Source of the DNA: an uncultured Eggerthella sp.
Lineage (GTDB): Bacteria; Actinomycetota; Coriobacteriia; Coriobacteriales; Eggerthellaceae
Assembly (NCBI GenBank): GCA_900547965.1
Contig: URJE01000003.1
Coordinates: 1-48,094 of the forward strand
Reading direction: 5' to 3'
DNA: 48,094 bases
Made by a program: the position numbers and the translations under genes. Below are positions 25,271-31,961 of the stretch, piece by piece; within the stretch, counting starts at the first letter, position 1, and the number at the start of each line of letters is the position of its first letter. Below the pieces are notes generated by a model. The model saw nothing but the letters and a program-made list of their open reading frames with translations. It ran no database searches and was not told where the DNA came from.

Positions 25271-25810
25271 ATGAAGAAAATCGATGCAATAGTGCGTACC
25301 TCGCAGCGTGGGTCTGAGGCATTGAACAGGGATGTGCCGCTGCTCGGAATATGCTACGGGGCCCAGTTCATCAATGCCGCGTTGGGGGGATCGCTGTATC
25401 AGGACATCCCCTCTCAGATGCCGGCAGCAGTTTCACACTGCATGAAAAGTCCGTATGATCGGTATTGGCATAAGGTTTCGCTGATGCCCGATATTCCTTT
25501 GAGCGTAATGCTCAAAGCAACCGCGCTTCAAGTAAATAGCTATCACCACCAGGGGATTCGTGATCTTTCATTTCAGCTTTGCCCCATGGCATATTCTCCT
25601 GACGGGTTGCTAGAGGTGTTCTATCATTCGTCAAAAAAGTTCACGTGGGGAGTGCAGTGGCATCCCGAGTTCCTATGGCAGAAAGACCATGCGCAGCGAA
25701 TGATATTCCAGGCGTTTGTAGATGCCTGCGGCGCTTCCCGTGCCAGCGGGGCGGCGACCCCTGGTGTAAGAGCGAAAAGGAAAGGTTCTCCATTCTTTTT
25801 GGGTCTTTAG
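25271..25810 (+). CDS. Fusion remnant: P-II (GlnB) N-terminus joined to the back half of a C26 glutamine amidotransferase
   Basis: 179 residues, ATG at 25271 with AAAGGAG before it. Residues 1-11 (MKKIDAIVRTS) are the start of a P-II nitrogen regulator, expected directly after amt. From about residue 12 the protein switches to a class I glutamine amidotransferase of the gamma-Glu-GABA hydrolase (PuuD) type: VPLLGICYGAQFINAALGGS with the nucleophile Cys, QVNSYHHQGIRDLS, YSPDGLLEVFYH, and VQWHPEFLWQKDHAQRM with the His-Glu pair. The first ~80 residues of the amidotransferase are absent, so folding is doubtful even though the catalytic triad remains. A deletion evidently removed the rest of glnB and the front of the puuD-like gene. 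Confidence 0.8.
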   Translation: MKKIDAIVRTSQRGSEALNRDVPLLGICYGAQFINAALGGSLYQDIPSQMPAAVSHCMKSPYDRYWHKVSLMPDIPLSVMLKATALQVNSYHHQGIRDLSFQLCPMAYSPDGLLEVFYHSSKKFTWGVQWHPEFLWQKDHAQRMIFQAFVDACGASRASGAATPGVRAKRKGSPFFLGL

Positions 25811-26131
25811 TGATATCCTGCGTGCGTGCAGCTTGGCTCTATCCTTGGCGGCGATGAAGTCGAGGCTTTTGTTTTCGTGATGACCGGATCGCCGCAACGG
25901 GGCAAATCCCGCGAAAAGGGCGCAAACCCCTCAACGAGAGCAACAAAACCCCAGCGAGGGCAATGGGGTAAATCCTGTGAAAGAGGGATACGGGCAAGGC
26001 CGGATGTGCTTTTGCTTATGTCCCAGTAGAGCTGCCAAAAACCTAGACACGCCCATCAAAAAAGCCGGCTCCCGAATGAACCGCCGCCTGTGGGGCGCAG
26101 TTCAGAACTGAAGACCGGCCTTAAATTCTTC
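25811..26131. other. Gap downstream of tRNA-Gly with a structured terminator-like element
   Basis: No supported gene. Read leftward from the tRNA, 26122 to 26058 gives AAGGCCGGTC..., two inner hairpins, then GAGCCGGCTTTTTT: a branched structure closed by GCCGG pairs and ending in six T, which could terminate the tRNA transcript. The stretch 25811-26030 shows short G+A-rich repeats (GGGCAAA, GAGGGCAAT) and no family-like protein. Confidence 0.5.
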
Positions 26132-26206
26132 TGGAGCGGGCGACGGGACTCGAACCCGCGGATACCAGCTTGGGAAGCTGGGGCCTTACCACTTGGCGAC
26201 GCCCGC
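26132..26206 (-). tRNA. tRNA-Gly (anticodon CCC)
   Basis: On the minus strand the acceptor GCGGGCG (from 26206) pairs with CGCCCGC (26142-26136), followed by discriminator T and an encoded CCA (26134-26132). The anticodon arm is CCAGC-TTCCCAA-GCTGG, giving anticodon CCC, and the T arm has GGTTCGAGTCC. D-arm G/C spacing is normal. It reads GGG codons. It stands alone in the decayed region, so it may have been a landing site for insertion or deletion. Confidence 0.95.
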
Positions 26207-26350
26207 ATCGTTGATTCATTATACTGCCATGGTTTTCTTTTGAGACGTTAAAATGACGAATTCCCATGAGTCCTGCTGGAAGATATCAGGATGAAGCCCC
26301 CATGAAAACAATTCGATTGCAAGAACTTGAGTTGCTGTTTAGGACTTGGG

Positions 26351-26461
26351 TTATCTGTTCCTGTTGGCCAGTGCGGCTAGGATTTCCATTCTGCCAAGCG
26401 ATCCGACCAGCTTGCCGTTATTTGTGATGGGAACGTGTTTGATTTCACGTTCTGCAGGCAT
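26351..26461 (-). pseudogene. CBS-domain protein remnant
   Basis: The 36-codon frame ending at TAA (26351-26353) reads MPAEREIKHVPITNNGKLVG, then SLGRMEILAALANRNR. This matches the last part of a CBS domain (hvPv.dn.GklvG...r.dil..L). Nothing upstream in the frame completes the domain; instead MFS-like sequence appears in another frame. It is a small 3' fragment, not a gene. Confidence 0.6.
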
Positions 26462-26667
26462 AGAGCACGCTTTCCCACGAAGATGATGCAGACGGCAACT
26501 AGGGATGAGAGGTGAAGTCCGGCGAACGTGCGTGCCAACATGTCGTTACTGGCATAGCTGCTTTACCCAACGGCGGAAAGGGATATCGAAAGCGCCGTTC
26601 CGATAAAACCGCCGATTTGGTTCATAGTTCCCGTCCTGGCGCTCGCTAAAAGAACAATGACGATAAG
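26462..26667 (-). pseudogene. MFS drug-transporter-like remnant
   Basis: Leftward frames give LIVIVLLASARTGTMNQIGG and FIGTALSISLSAVG then a stop (26563-26565), followed after a frame change by SNDMLARTFAGLHLSSLVAV and CIIFVGKR. The GTMNQIGGFIGTAL pattern resembles the (R)Q-GG..G.A. motif late in DHA2-type MFS efflux pumps, and the last piece resembles their final helix. The N-terminal 300 or more residues are missing. Its divergent neighbour is a MarR remnant, the usual partner of such a pump. Confidence 0.5.
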
Positions 26668-26673
26668 CTTGTT

Positions 26674-27061
26674 TTGTCTTGTCGGAGCCTGTCGAAGACC
26701 CAGATGGAAATCTTGTTTGCCTTTGAAGCCCTTGGGGAGATGCCTGTAACTGAGATTGCGGATGATTTGGCTGTGTCGCGAGAGCAGATTTCTCGGTCGG
26801 TTTCTTTTTTTTGGTCAAAGACGGTTTCATCGATAAGCAGCGCAATCCGGAAAGGCGCAATGCAACCATCCATTTGCTGACGCAAAGGGATCAGATTTGC
26901 TTCACGACCAGGAGAGCAAGGTGGTTGAGGACCTACGCGGAAGGTTGTCCATCTTGGACGGGCCCGAAAAAGAAGCTTTCATCGGGGCATCGCGAAAGGC
27001 GACATTAGTCATAAAGAAAGTGTTTGGACTGAAGAAAAAGGAAATCCAGGAAAGCAGATAG
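26674..27061 (+). pseudogene. MarR-family regulator, frameshifted
   Basis: Three frames carry one MarR protein. Frame 1 (from 26674): SLSKTQMEILFAFEALGEMP then VTEIADDLAVSREQISRSV, the helix-turn-helix. Frame 2 (from about 26811): LVKDGFIDKQRNPERRNATI followed by HLLTQRDQI, the wing. Frame 3 (from about 26909): QESKVVEDLRGRLSILDGPE to a stop at 27059-27061, the dimerisation helix. The first shift falls in an eight-T run (26804-26811); one more T would restore the frame. The N-terminal helices before residue ~25 are also missing. It probably once controlled the divergent MFS gene. Confidence 0.75.
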
Positions 27062-27248
27062 CGAATCGCATTGCCTGCTCGTTAGGATGCGCTCGGATTT
27101 ATCGGCTTTGTGCACGTGATTTTTCCGATATCAGCTACCGTTTCTGCTCCTCGATGGTTTTAAGGCCCGTCTTCCTCTTCCTGTGCCTCGTTCTATCGGG
27201 CTGTTTTTCTGAACTGCTCTGATGTCCCACTCCTGAAAATAAGTTTCC

Positions 27249-27330
27249 CTAAAGTAACTTTTTTGTTGACCAATGGTAACTTTAGCGTTATCGTAAATGC
27301 GCTCGAATTGTAAACAAAGGTTAACTTAAA
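27249..27330 (+). promoter_or_regulatory. Operator-like repeats upstream of efeU
   Basis: CTAAAGTAAC (27249-27258) and GTAACTTTAG (27276-27285) form an inverted repeat with one mismatch; the word GTAACTTT occurs twice in direct order and a related TTAACTTAAA lies at 27321-27330. This A+T-rich cluster ends 17 bases before the efeU start. A Fur/DtxR-type iron regulator is the obvious candidate, but the sites do not match the textbook boxes of either. Confidence 0.45.
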
Positions 27331-27346
27331 AAAGGGGGAAACCGCA

Positions 27347-28897
27347 TTGTTCTTGGCAGCGTTCTTGATTGGCCTTCGCGAAGGGTTGGAAGCTTCGCTG
27401 ATCGTGGGCATTCTTGCAGCGTTCCTTAAGCGCAATGGCTCTTCCCTGCGTCCTTTGATCATTGCCACGGTAGCCGCCATCCTCTTAAGCATCGGTGTTG
27501 GCGTTGGCCTGAATCTGTTTTCCACCGCGCTGCCCCAGGCCCAGCAGGAAGCCCTTGAAACCATTATCGGCATCGTCGCCGTGGTGTTCGTGACCACGAT
27601 GATCCTGTGGATGAACACGAACGCTCGCAATATGAAGTCGTCGCTTGAAAGCGAGGCACAGTCCTCCCTTTCTTCCGGCGGCGAAAAGGCCATGGCCGGT
27701 ATGGCGTTTCTGGCCATCATCAAGGAAGGCTTTGAGACTGCGGTATTCATGCTGGCGGTGTTCCAGGCATCGAGCGCAGGCAGCGAATGGCTGGGCATTG
27801 CCGGCGCGGTTTTGGGTGTGGTTATCGCAATCGTAATCGGATACCTGATTTACTACGGCGGTGCGCGCTTCAACCTGGGCACGTTCTTCAAGGTTACCGG
27901 TCCCTTCTTGATCCTCGTGGCAGCGGGCTTCGTTGCCAATTGCTTCCGCACGGCCCACGAAGCTGGCTGGGTGAACATCGGCCAGCTGCAGGTGGTAGAC
28001 CTTTCCTGGCTTATCCAGAACGATTCGGTGGTGGGCGCTCTTCTTACTGGAATGTTCAGCATCCAGGCTGATCCGCGCCTTATCGAGGTGCTGGCCTGGG
28101 CTGCCTACCTTATCCCCGTCATGGTGGTGTACTGCTGGCCGCGCAAGTTCTCGTTTTCCTTCGAGCAACGCCAGCTTACCAAGCGCATTGCCGCAGGTTG
28201 CTGCATCGTTGTTGCCCTTGCCTTGGCAGTGTTCGCGCCCCATGTGAATACCGATGTGGCGGGTAGCACCCGCACGGTAACAGGATCCGATGAAGTGGAT
28301 CAGGTAACTCTTTCTGCGGTTTCCTCCGATTCGGCCACGATCGAGTTCGCCGAAAACGGTAAGACCCAGTCGGTCGATCTTTTCAAGGTTTCCGATGGTG
28401 AGCTTGATGGCCTGCCGCTGGTTCAGTGGGAAAGTACGGTGAACGTGCAGCCTGACGAGGATTTGCCGGAAACCATCACCCTGAACGAGCTGCGCGTGAT
28501 GAACGGCGGTCGCGTTCCCAGCGGTTTGAATACCGAGCGTACCCCTGGCCCCTTCGAAGTCGCATGGGCTGAATCAGCTACGTACAGCGCCCGCACCAGC
28601 AACACCTCGCTTCTGCGCGCCAGCTGCGATGAAAAGCTTCTGGCCACATTGACTGGTGGTGGCATCACTTCATCGAAGACGGTAAGCGTTTCCGGCGCCC
28701 TTCACGGTGATTGGAAGGTTTCCGACGACGAGGTTTCCGCAGCGGAAGGTGCCCTTCAACAGGCGCAGCTTGATGCGGAGGAAGCAAAGCTCTGGTGGCT
28801 TTGGTGCCCGCTTGCCCTGGTGGGCGTTGCCGTGGGCCTCCTGGCCTTCGGTGCTTGGGAAAGCCGTAAACGCAAGCGGGAATCGGTTTCCGCGTAA
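27347..28897 (+). CDS. efeU: Iron permease EfeU (FTR1 family) with extra C-terminal exterior domain
   Basis: 516 residues from TTG 27347, which has AAAAAAGGGGG 7 bases before it. The first ~290 residues are the FTR1 permease with seven membrane segments. REGLE is at residues 10-14 (LIGLREGLEASLIVGI), a repeat-related KEGFETAVFMLAVF is near residue 125, both REx(L/T)E iron-binding helices. Residues about 305-475 form an added soluble domain (DEVDQVTLSAVSSDSATIEF...), then a last membrane helix (LWWLWCPLALVGVAVGLLAF) and a basic end. EfeU moves ferric iron inward with EfeO/EfeB. The exterior domain nearly doubles the usual length of about 280. Confidence 0.9.
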   Translation: MFLAAFLIGLREGLEASLIVGILAAFLKRNGSSLRPLIIATVAAILLSIGVGVGLNLFSTALPQAQQEALETIIGIVAVVFVTTMILWMNTNARNMKSSLESEAQSSLSSGGEKAMAGMAFLAIIKEGFETAVFMLAVFQASSAGSEWLGIAGAVLGVVIAIVIGYLIYYGGARFNLGTFFKVTGPFLILVAAGFVANCFRTAHEAGWVNIGQLQVVDLSWLIQNDSVVGALLTGMFSIQADPRLIEVLAWAAYLIPVMVVYCWPRKFSFSFEQRQLTKRIAAGCCIVVALALAVFAPHVNTDVAGSTRTVTGSDEVDQVTLSAVSSDSATIEFAENGKTQSVDLFKVSDGELDGLPLVQWESTVNVQPDEDLPETITLNELRVMNGGRVPSGLNTERTPGPFEVAWAESATYSARTSNTSLLRASCDEKLLATLTGGGITSSKTVSVSGALHGDWKVSDDEVSAAEGALQQAQLDAEEAKLWWLWCPLALVGVAVGLLAFGAWESRKRKRESVSA

Positions 28898-28949
28898 CAA
28901 CGATTTCATGGCTGCTGGCAGAACGGCGGCTTTGGATACAGGTAACAGA

Positions 28950-29012
28950 CCTGGCATTTAGCCAGGATACAAGGCGGGGTTCCCGCCACGGACAAGGACG
29001 GGGCCACCCGTC
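28950..29012 (+). promoter_or_regulatory. Three consecutive small hairpins between efeU and efeO
   Basis: CCTGGC/GCCAGG (28950-28966), GGCGGG/CCCGCC (28973-28987) and GACGGG/CCCGTC (28997-29012) are perfect six-base stems with loops of three to five bases. The last ends five bases before the GGGAG that serves efeO. No T run follows, so this is not a terminator. It may protect the efeO mRNA end or tune translation. Confidence 0.55.
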
Positions 29013-29026
29013 AGATGGGAGAAAGA

Positions 29027-30274
29027 ATGGAAATGACGTCGCATGCCCGTAGGATCCTTTCGGGTGCCTTCGCCGGTGCAATTGCCCTTTCGCTGGGCGC
29101 TGGCCTTACCGGTTGCGCAGGGAACAACGATTCCAAGTCCGATGCTCAAAAGAGCTCCGACGGCGTAACCCAGGTCAACGTAACCCTGAAGGACAACGCT
29201 CAGGAAGTTGACGTGACCGAGGTTGAAGCTGGCCCGGTTACCTTCAACGTAACCAACGAAAGCGCTTCCGGCATCAGCGAGTTCGAGCTTCTGTACAACC
29301 AGAAGATCGTCGGCGAAAAGGAAAACCTTGCCCCTGGCCTTGATACCGTAAGCTTCACCGTTACCCTGAATGGCGGCGACTACAAGCTGTACGCTCCTGG
29401 TGCCGATGAGCCTTACAAGGACTTTAAGGTTACCGGCGAAGCTGCCGCTGCGCCTGAGGGTTCCGCTCAGGACGTAATGAAGCAGGGCGTTTCCGAGTAC
29501 GCTTCCTACATCAAGGAACAGGGCCAGTACCTGCAGGACGGTACCCAGGCTCTGAAGGAAGCAGTGGATTCCGGCGATGTTGAGGCAGCCAAGAAGGCTT
29601 GGGCTGCAGCACGCCCCTTCTACGAGCATGCTGAGTCTGCCGTAGACAACTTCCTTATGCCGGGCTACACCATTCCCGAAGGCGAAGAGGCTGACAACTC
29701 CTACTTCCTCGACTACCTGATCGACATGCGTGAGTCCAACTACGACGAGGATGCTGGCTGGCACGGCTTCCACGCCATCGAGCGCGACCTGTGGCAAAAC
29801 GGCAAGATCACCGATTCCACCAAGGATTACGCTGCCGAGCTTGCCGAGAACTGCAAGATCCTGAACGAGCAGGTCCTTCCTTCCTTCGCTGACGAACTGC
29901 TTCCTGAAGACTTGGCAAACGGCGCTGCTGACCTGCTTGAAGAGGTTTCCACCACCAAGATCACCGGTGAGGAAGACCAATACAGCCACCTTGACCTTTC
30001 CGACTTCCGCTCCAACGTCGAGGGTGCTCAGCAGGCATACGCTAACCTGCGTGACGGCCTTCTGAAGATCGACGAAGACCTGGTCAACAAGATCGACGGC
30101 GAGTTCCAGTCCGTGTCCGACATGCTTGACGGTTACCGCGATGAAAATGCTCTGGGCGGGTACGTTGCCTACACCCCTGAACTGCAGAAGAGCGATGCTT
30201 CCAAACTTTCCGAAGGCATCATGGCCCTTCATGATGACCTTGCAACCCTTGCTGAAAAGGTAGCAACGGCGTAA
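29027..30274 (+). CDS. efeO: Iron-binding lipoprotein EfeO (cupredoxin plus M75 imelysin domain)
   Basis: 415 residues from ATG 29027; ATG 29033 is also possible. The signal peptide ends in a lipobox, LSLGAGLTGC, so the protein is a lipoprotein. Residues about 48-145 are a cupredoxin-like domain (VNVTLKDNAQEVDVTEVEAG PVTFNV, KLYAPGADEPYKDF). The rest is the M75 peptidase/imelysin domain: SEYASYIKEQGQYLQDGTQ, AARPFYEHAESAVDNF, DAGWHGFHAIERDLW (the HxxE-type GFHAIE), and helices to the end. EfeO captures iron on the outer face for EfeU. Operon position after efeU and before efeB is the standard one. Confidence 0.93.
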   Translation: MEMTSHARRILSGAFAGAIALSLGAGLTGCAGNNDSKSDAQKSSDGVTQVNVTLKDNAQEVDVTEVEAGPVTFNVTNESASGISEFELLYNQKIVGEKENLAPGLDTVSFTVTLNGGDYKLYAPGADEPYKDFKVTGEAAAAPEGSAQDVMKQGVSEYASYIKEQGQYLQDGTQALKEAVDSGDVEAAKKAWAAARPFYEHAESAVDNFLMPGYTIPEGEEADNSYFLDYLIDMRESNYDEDAGWHGFHAIERDLWQNGKITDSTKDYAAELAENCKILNEQVLPSFADELLPEDLANGAADLLEEVSTTKITGEEDQYSHLDLSDFRSNVEGAQQAYANLRDGLLKIDEDLVNKIDGEFQSVSDMLDGYRDENALGGYVAYTPELQKSDASKLSEGIMALHDDLATLAEKVATA

Positions 30275-30333
30275 GTTCGGCGGAATTCCAATCGGGTTCA
30301 TCACGTGCTCATGCAAATAGACGTGAGAACTGG

Positions 30334-30374
30334 GGAGAAGAGTGCTGCGTAGTGCGGCACTCTCTCCTCGTTTT
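30334..30374 (+). terminator. Hairpin with T run between efeO and efeB (attenuator-like)
   Basis: GGAGAAGAGTGC (30334-30345) pairs with GCACTCTCTCC (30357-30367) with one bulge, followed by TCGTTTT. It lies within the operon, 66 bases before efeB, so it could lower efeB transcription relative to efeO. Confidence 0.6.
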
Positions 30375-30439
30375 GGGAAAGTTTTATTGCTGCGCTGCAA
30401 CATGAGGTGCAGCCTGCCCTTAAAGGAAAGAGGAGCCCT

Positions 30440-31798
30440 ATGGCAGAAGAAGAAAAGAACGAGGGCGTAGAGCTTGTCGGCGACAGCGAGCAAAAAAGCG
30501 CTGAAGCTGCCAAGGCCGAAAAGCAGAGCCGCCAGTTTTCGCGGCGCCAGGTTATCGGTGGCATAGCGGCTGGCATCGTCGGTGGTGCCCTGGTGGGAAG
30601 TGGCATTACCAATGTGGTGAAGGACAACACCTTCAACGATGATTCGCCCACGGGTGCTGCTTACACGCGCATCGAGCTGAACAACGCGCAGCAGTACTAC
30701 GACCTGGATTACCCCAGCGGCATTGTCGATGCATCGCAGCGCTATTGCGTGTTCGCAATGTTCGACATGAGGGAAGGCGCTACGCGTACCGACCTGCAGC
30801 TTTTGCTGGCACGTTGGACAGCGGCCATCGCCACGATGCAGTCGGGCAAGACCTTGGGAAAGATCCGCCCCGATTTCAGCGAATCGTCCGTACCGAAGGA
30901 TATGGGCGAAACGGCCGACCTCGACCCGTGCTCGCTGACCATCACCACAGGCTTTGGCCCGAGCTTGTTCGACAAGCGCTTCGGTCTGGAAGATTTCAAG
31001 CCCGAGCACGAGTACTTCGTTGAGTGGGATCGCATCACCAACGAGCGCTTGGTGCAGCAGAAGACGGGCAGCGACATCGGCATGCAGATCTGCGCCGACG
31101 ACCGCCAGGTTATCTTCCATGCTGTTCACTCTTTGGCCCGTATTGCCCGCGGTAAGGCGAAGCTTACCTTCATGCAGGAAGGCTTCCTGCCCATTCGCCA
31201 GTCTTCCGACCAGCCTACTCCGCGCGACCTGTTCGGTTTCCGCGACGGCACCACGAACCCCACCGAAGACCAGGAATTTGAAGACTTCCTGTGGGTGAAG
31301 GATACCAAGCAGGAATGGCTGAAGAACGGATCATTCATGTGCTATGGCCGCACCATCGCCGATGTTGAGACGTGGGAGTCCGACCGTATTTCCGACCAGG
31401 AGCAGCTGATCGGCCGCCGCAAGGACACGGGTGCGCCTCTGTCGAACCCGGATGGCGACGAATTCGACATCCCTGACTTGAACGCCCGCGATGCGAACGG
31501 CGACTTGCTCATCGACCCGAACAGCCACGTGGCCATTACGAGCGACCAACGCCTGGGCTTCAAGGTGCTTCGCCGCAGCTACAACTACTGGTCGGGCCTG
31601 AACGACCACGGCGATCAGAATGCGGGCTTCTTGAACTGCACGTATGTGAACGACCCGTATCGATACTGGCTTTTGCGCGATGACATGGGCCGTTACGACC
31701 GCTTGAACGAGTACTACTACGACGATTTCCGCGGTGTGTATGCGGTACCCCACGCTCCGGCAACGGGTACCTACCTGGGTCAGGAATTCTTCGAATAA
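30440..31798 (+). CDS. efeB: Tat-exported DyP-type heme peroxidase EfeB
   Basis: 452 residues from ATG 30440, preceded by AAGGAAAGAGGAG. N-terminus is acidic, then a twin-arginine signal FSRRQVIGGIAAGIVGGALV (Arg35-Arg36), so the folded heme protein is exported by the Tat system. DyP marks: LFGFRDGTTNPTED (GxxDG, catalytic Asp) and a late proximal heme-binding region (SHVAITSDQRLGFKVLRRSY) with His. The EfeB member of EfeUOB is proposed to act on ferrous iron or heme iron outside the membrane. Followed at once by a terminator. Confidence 0.93.
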   Translation: MAEEEKNEGVELVGDSEQKSAEAAKAEKQSRQFSRRQVIGGIAAGIVGGALVGSGITNVVKDNTFNDDSPTGAAYTRIELNNAQQYYDLDYPSGIVDASQRYCVFAMFDMREGATRTDLQLLLARWTAAIATMQSGKTLGKIRPDFSESSVPKDMGETADLDPCSLTITTGFGPSLFDKRFGLEDFKPEHEYFVEWDRITNERLVQQKTGSDIGMQICADDRQVIFHAVHSLARIARGKAKLTFMQEGFLPIRQSSDQPTPRDLFGFRDGTTNPTEDQEFEDFLWVKDTKQEWLKNGSFMCYGRTIADVETWESDRISDQEQLIGRRKDTGAPLSNPDGDEFDIPDLNARDANGDLLIDPNSHVAITSDQRLGFKVLRRSYNYWSGLNDHGDQNAGFLNCTYVNDPYRYWLLRDDMGRYDRLNEYYYDDFRGVYAVPHAPATGTYLGQEFFE

Positions 31799-31807
31799 CG
31801 CCCCAAC

Positions 31808-31837
31808 AGGGCACCCGAGCATCGGGTGCCCTCTTTT
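31808..31837 (+). terminator. Rho-independent terminator after efeB
   Basis: AGGGCACCCGA (31808-31818) and TCGGGTGCCCT (31822-31832) form a perfect 11-base stem with a three-base loop, then CTTTT. It separates efeUOB from the following cyd-like gene. Confidence 0.92.
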
Positions 31838-31961
31838 GCTGTTTGCGGCGGTTGCCTGCTGCACACTTTTCCCTTTGGGCGAACCAAGCGAACGGCGAAG
31901 TTTCGGCAAGGTGCTAGGAATCTTGCCCTTTTCGGTTTTGCCTTATGAAAGGAGTTCCCTC

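Noticed and set aside
28920..29030. Possible riboswitch in the efeU-efeO gap
   Set aside because: Three small hairpins are present, but no conserved box of a riboswitch class known to me could be found.
28958..31129. Open frame of 723 codons on the minus strand
   Set aside because: It is exactly antisense to efeO and the first part of efeB, both with clear family motifs, and its own translation resembles no protein. High G+C codon use leaves the antisense frame open.
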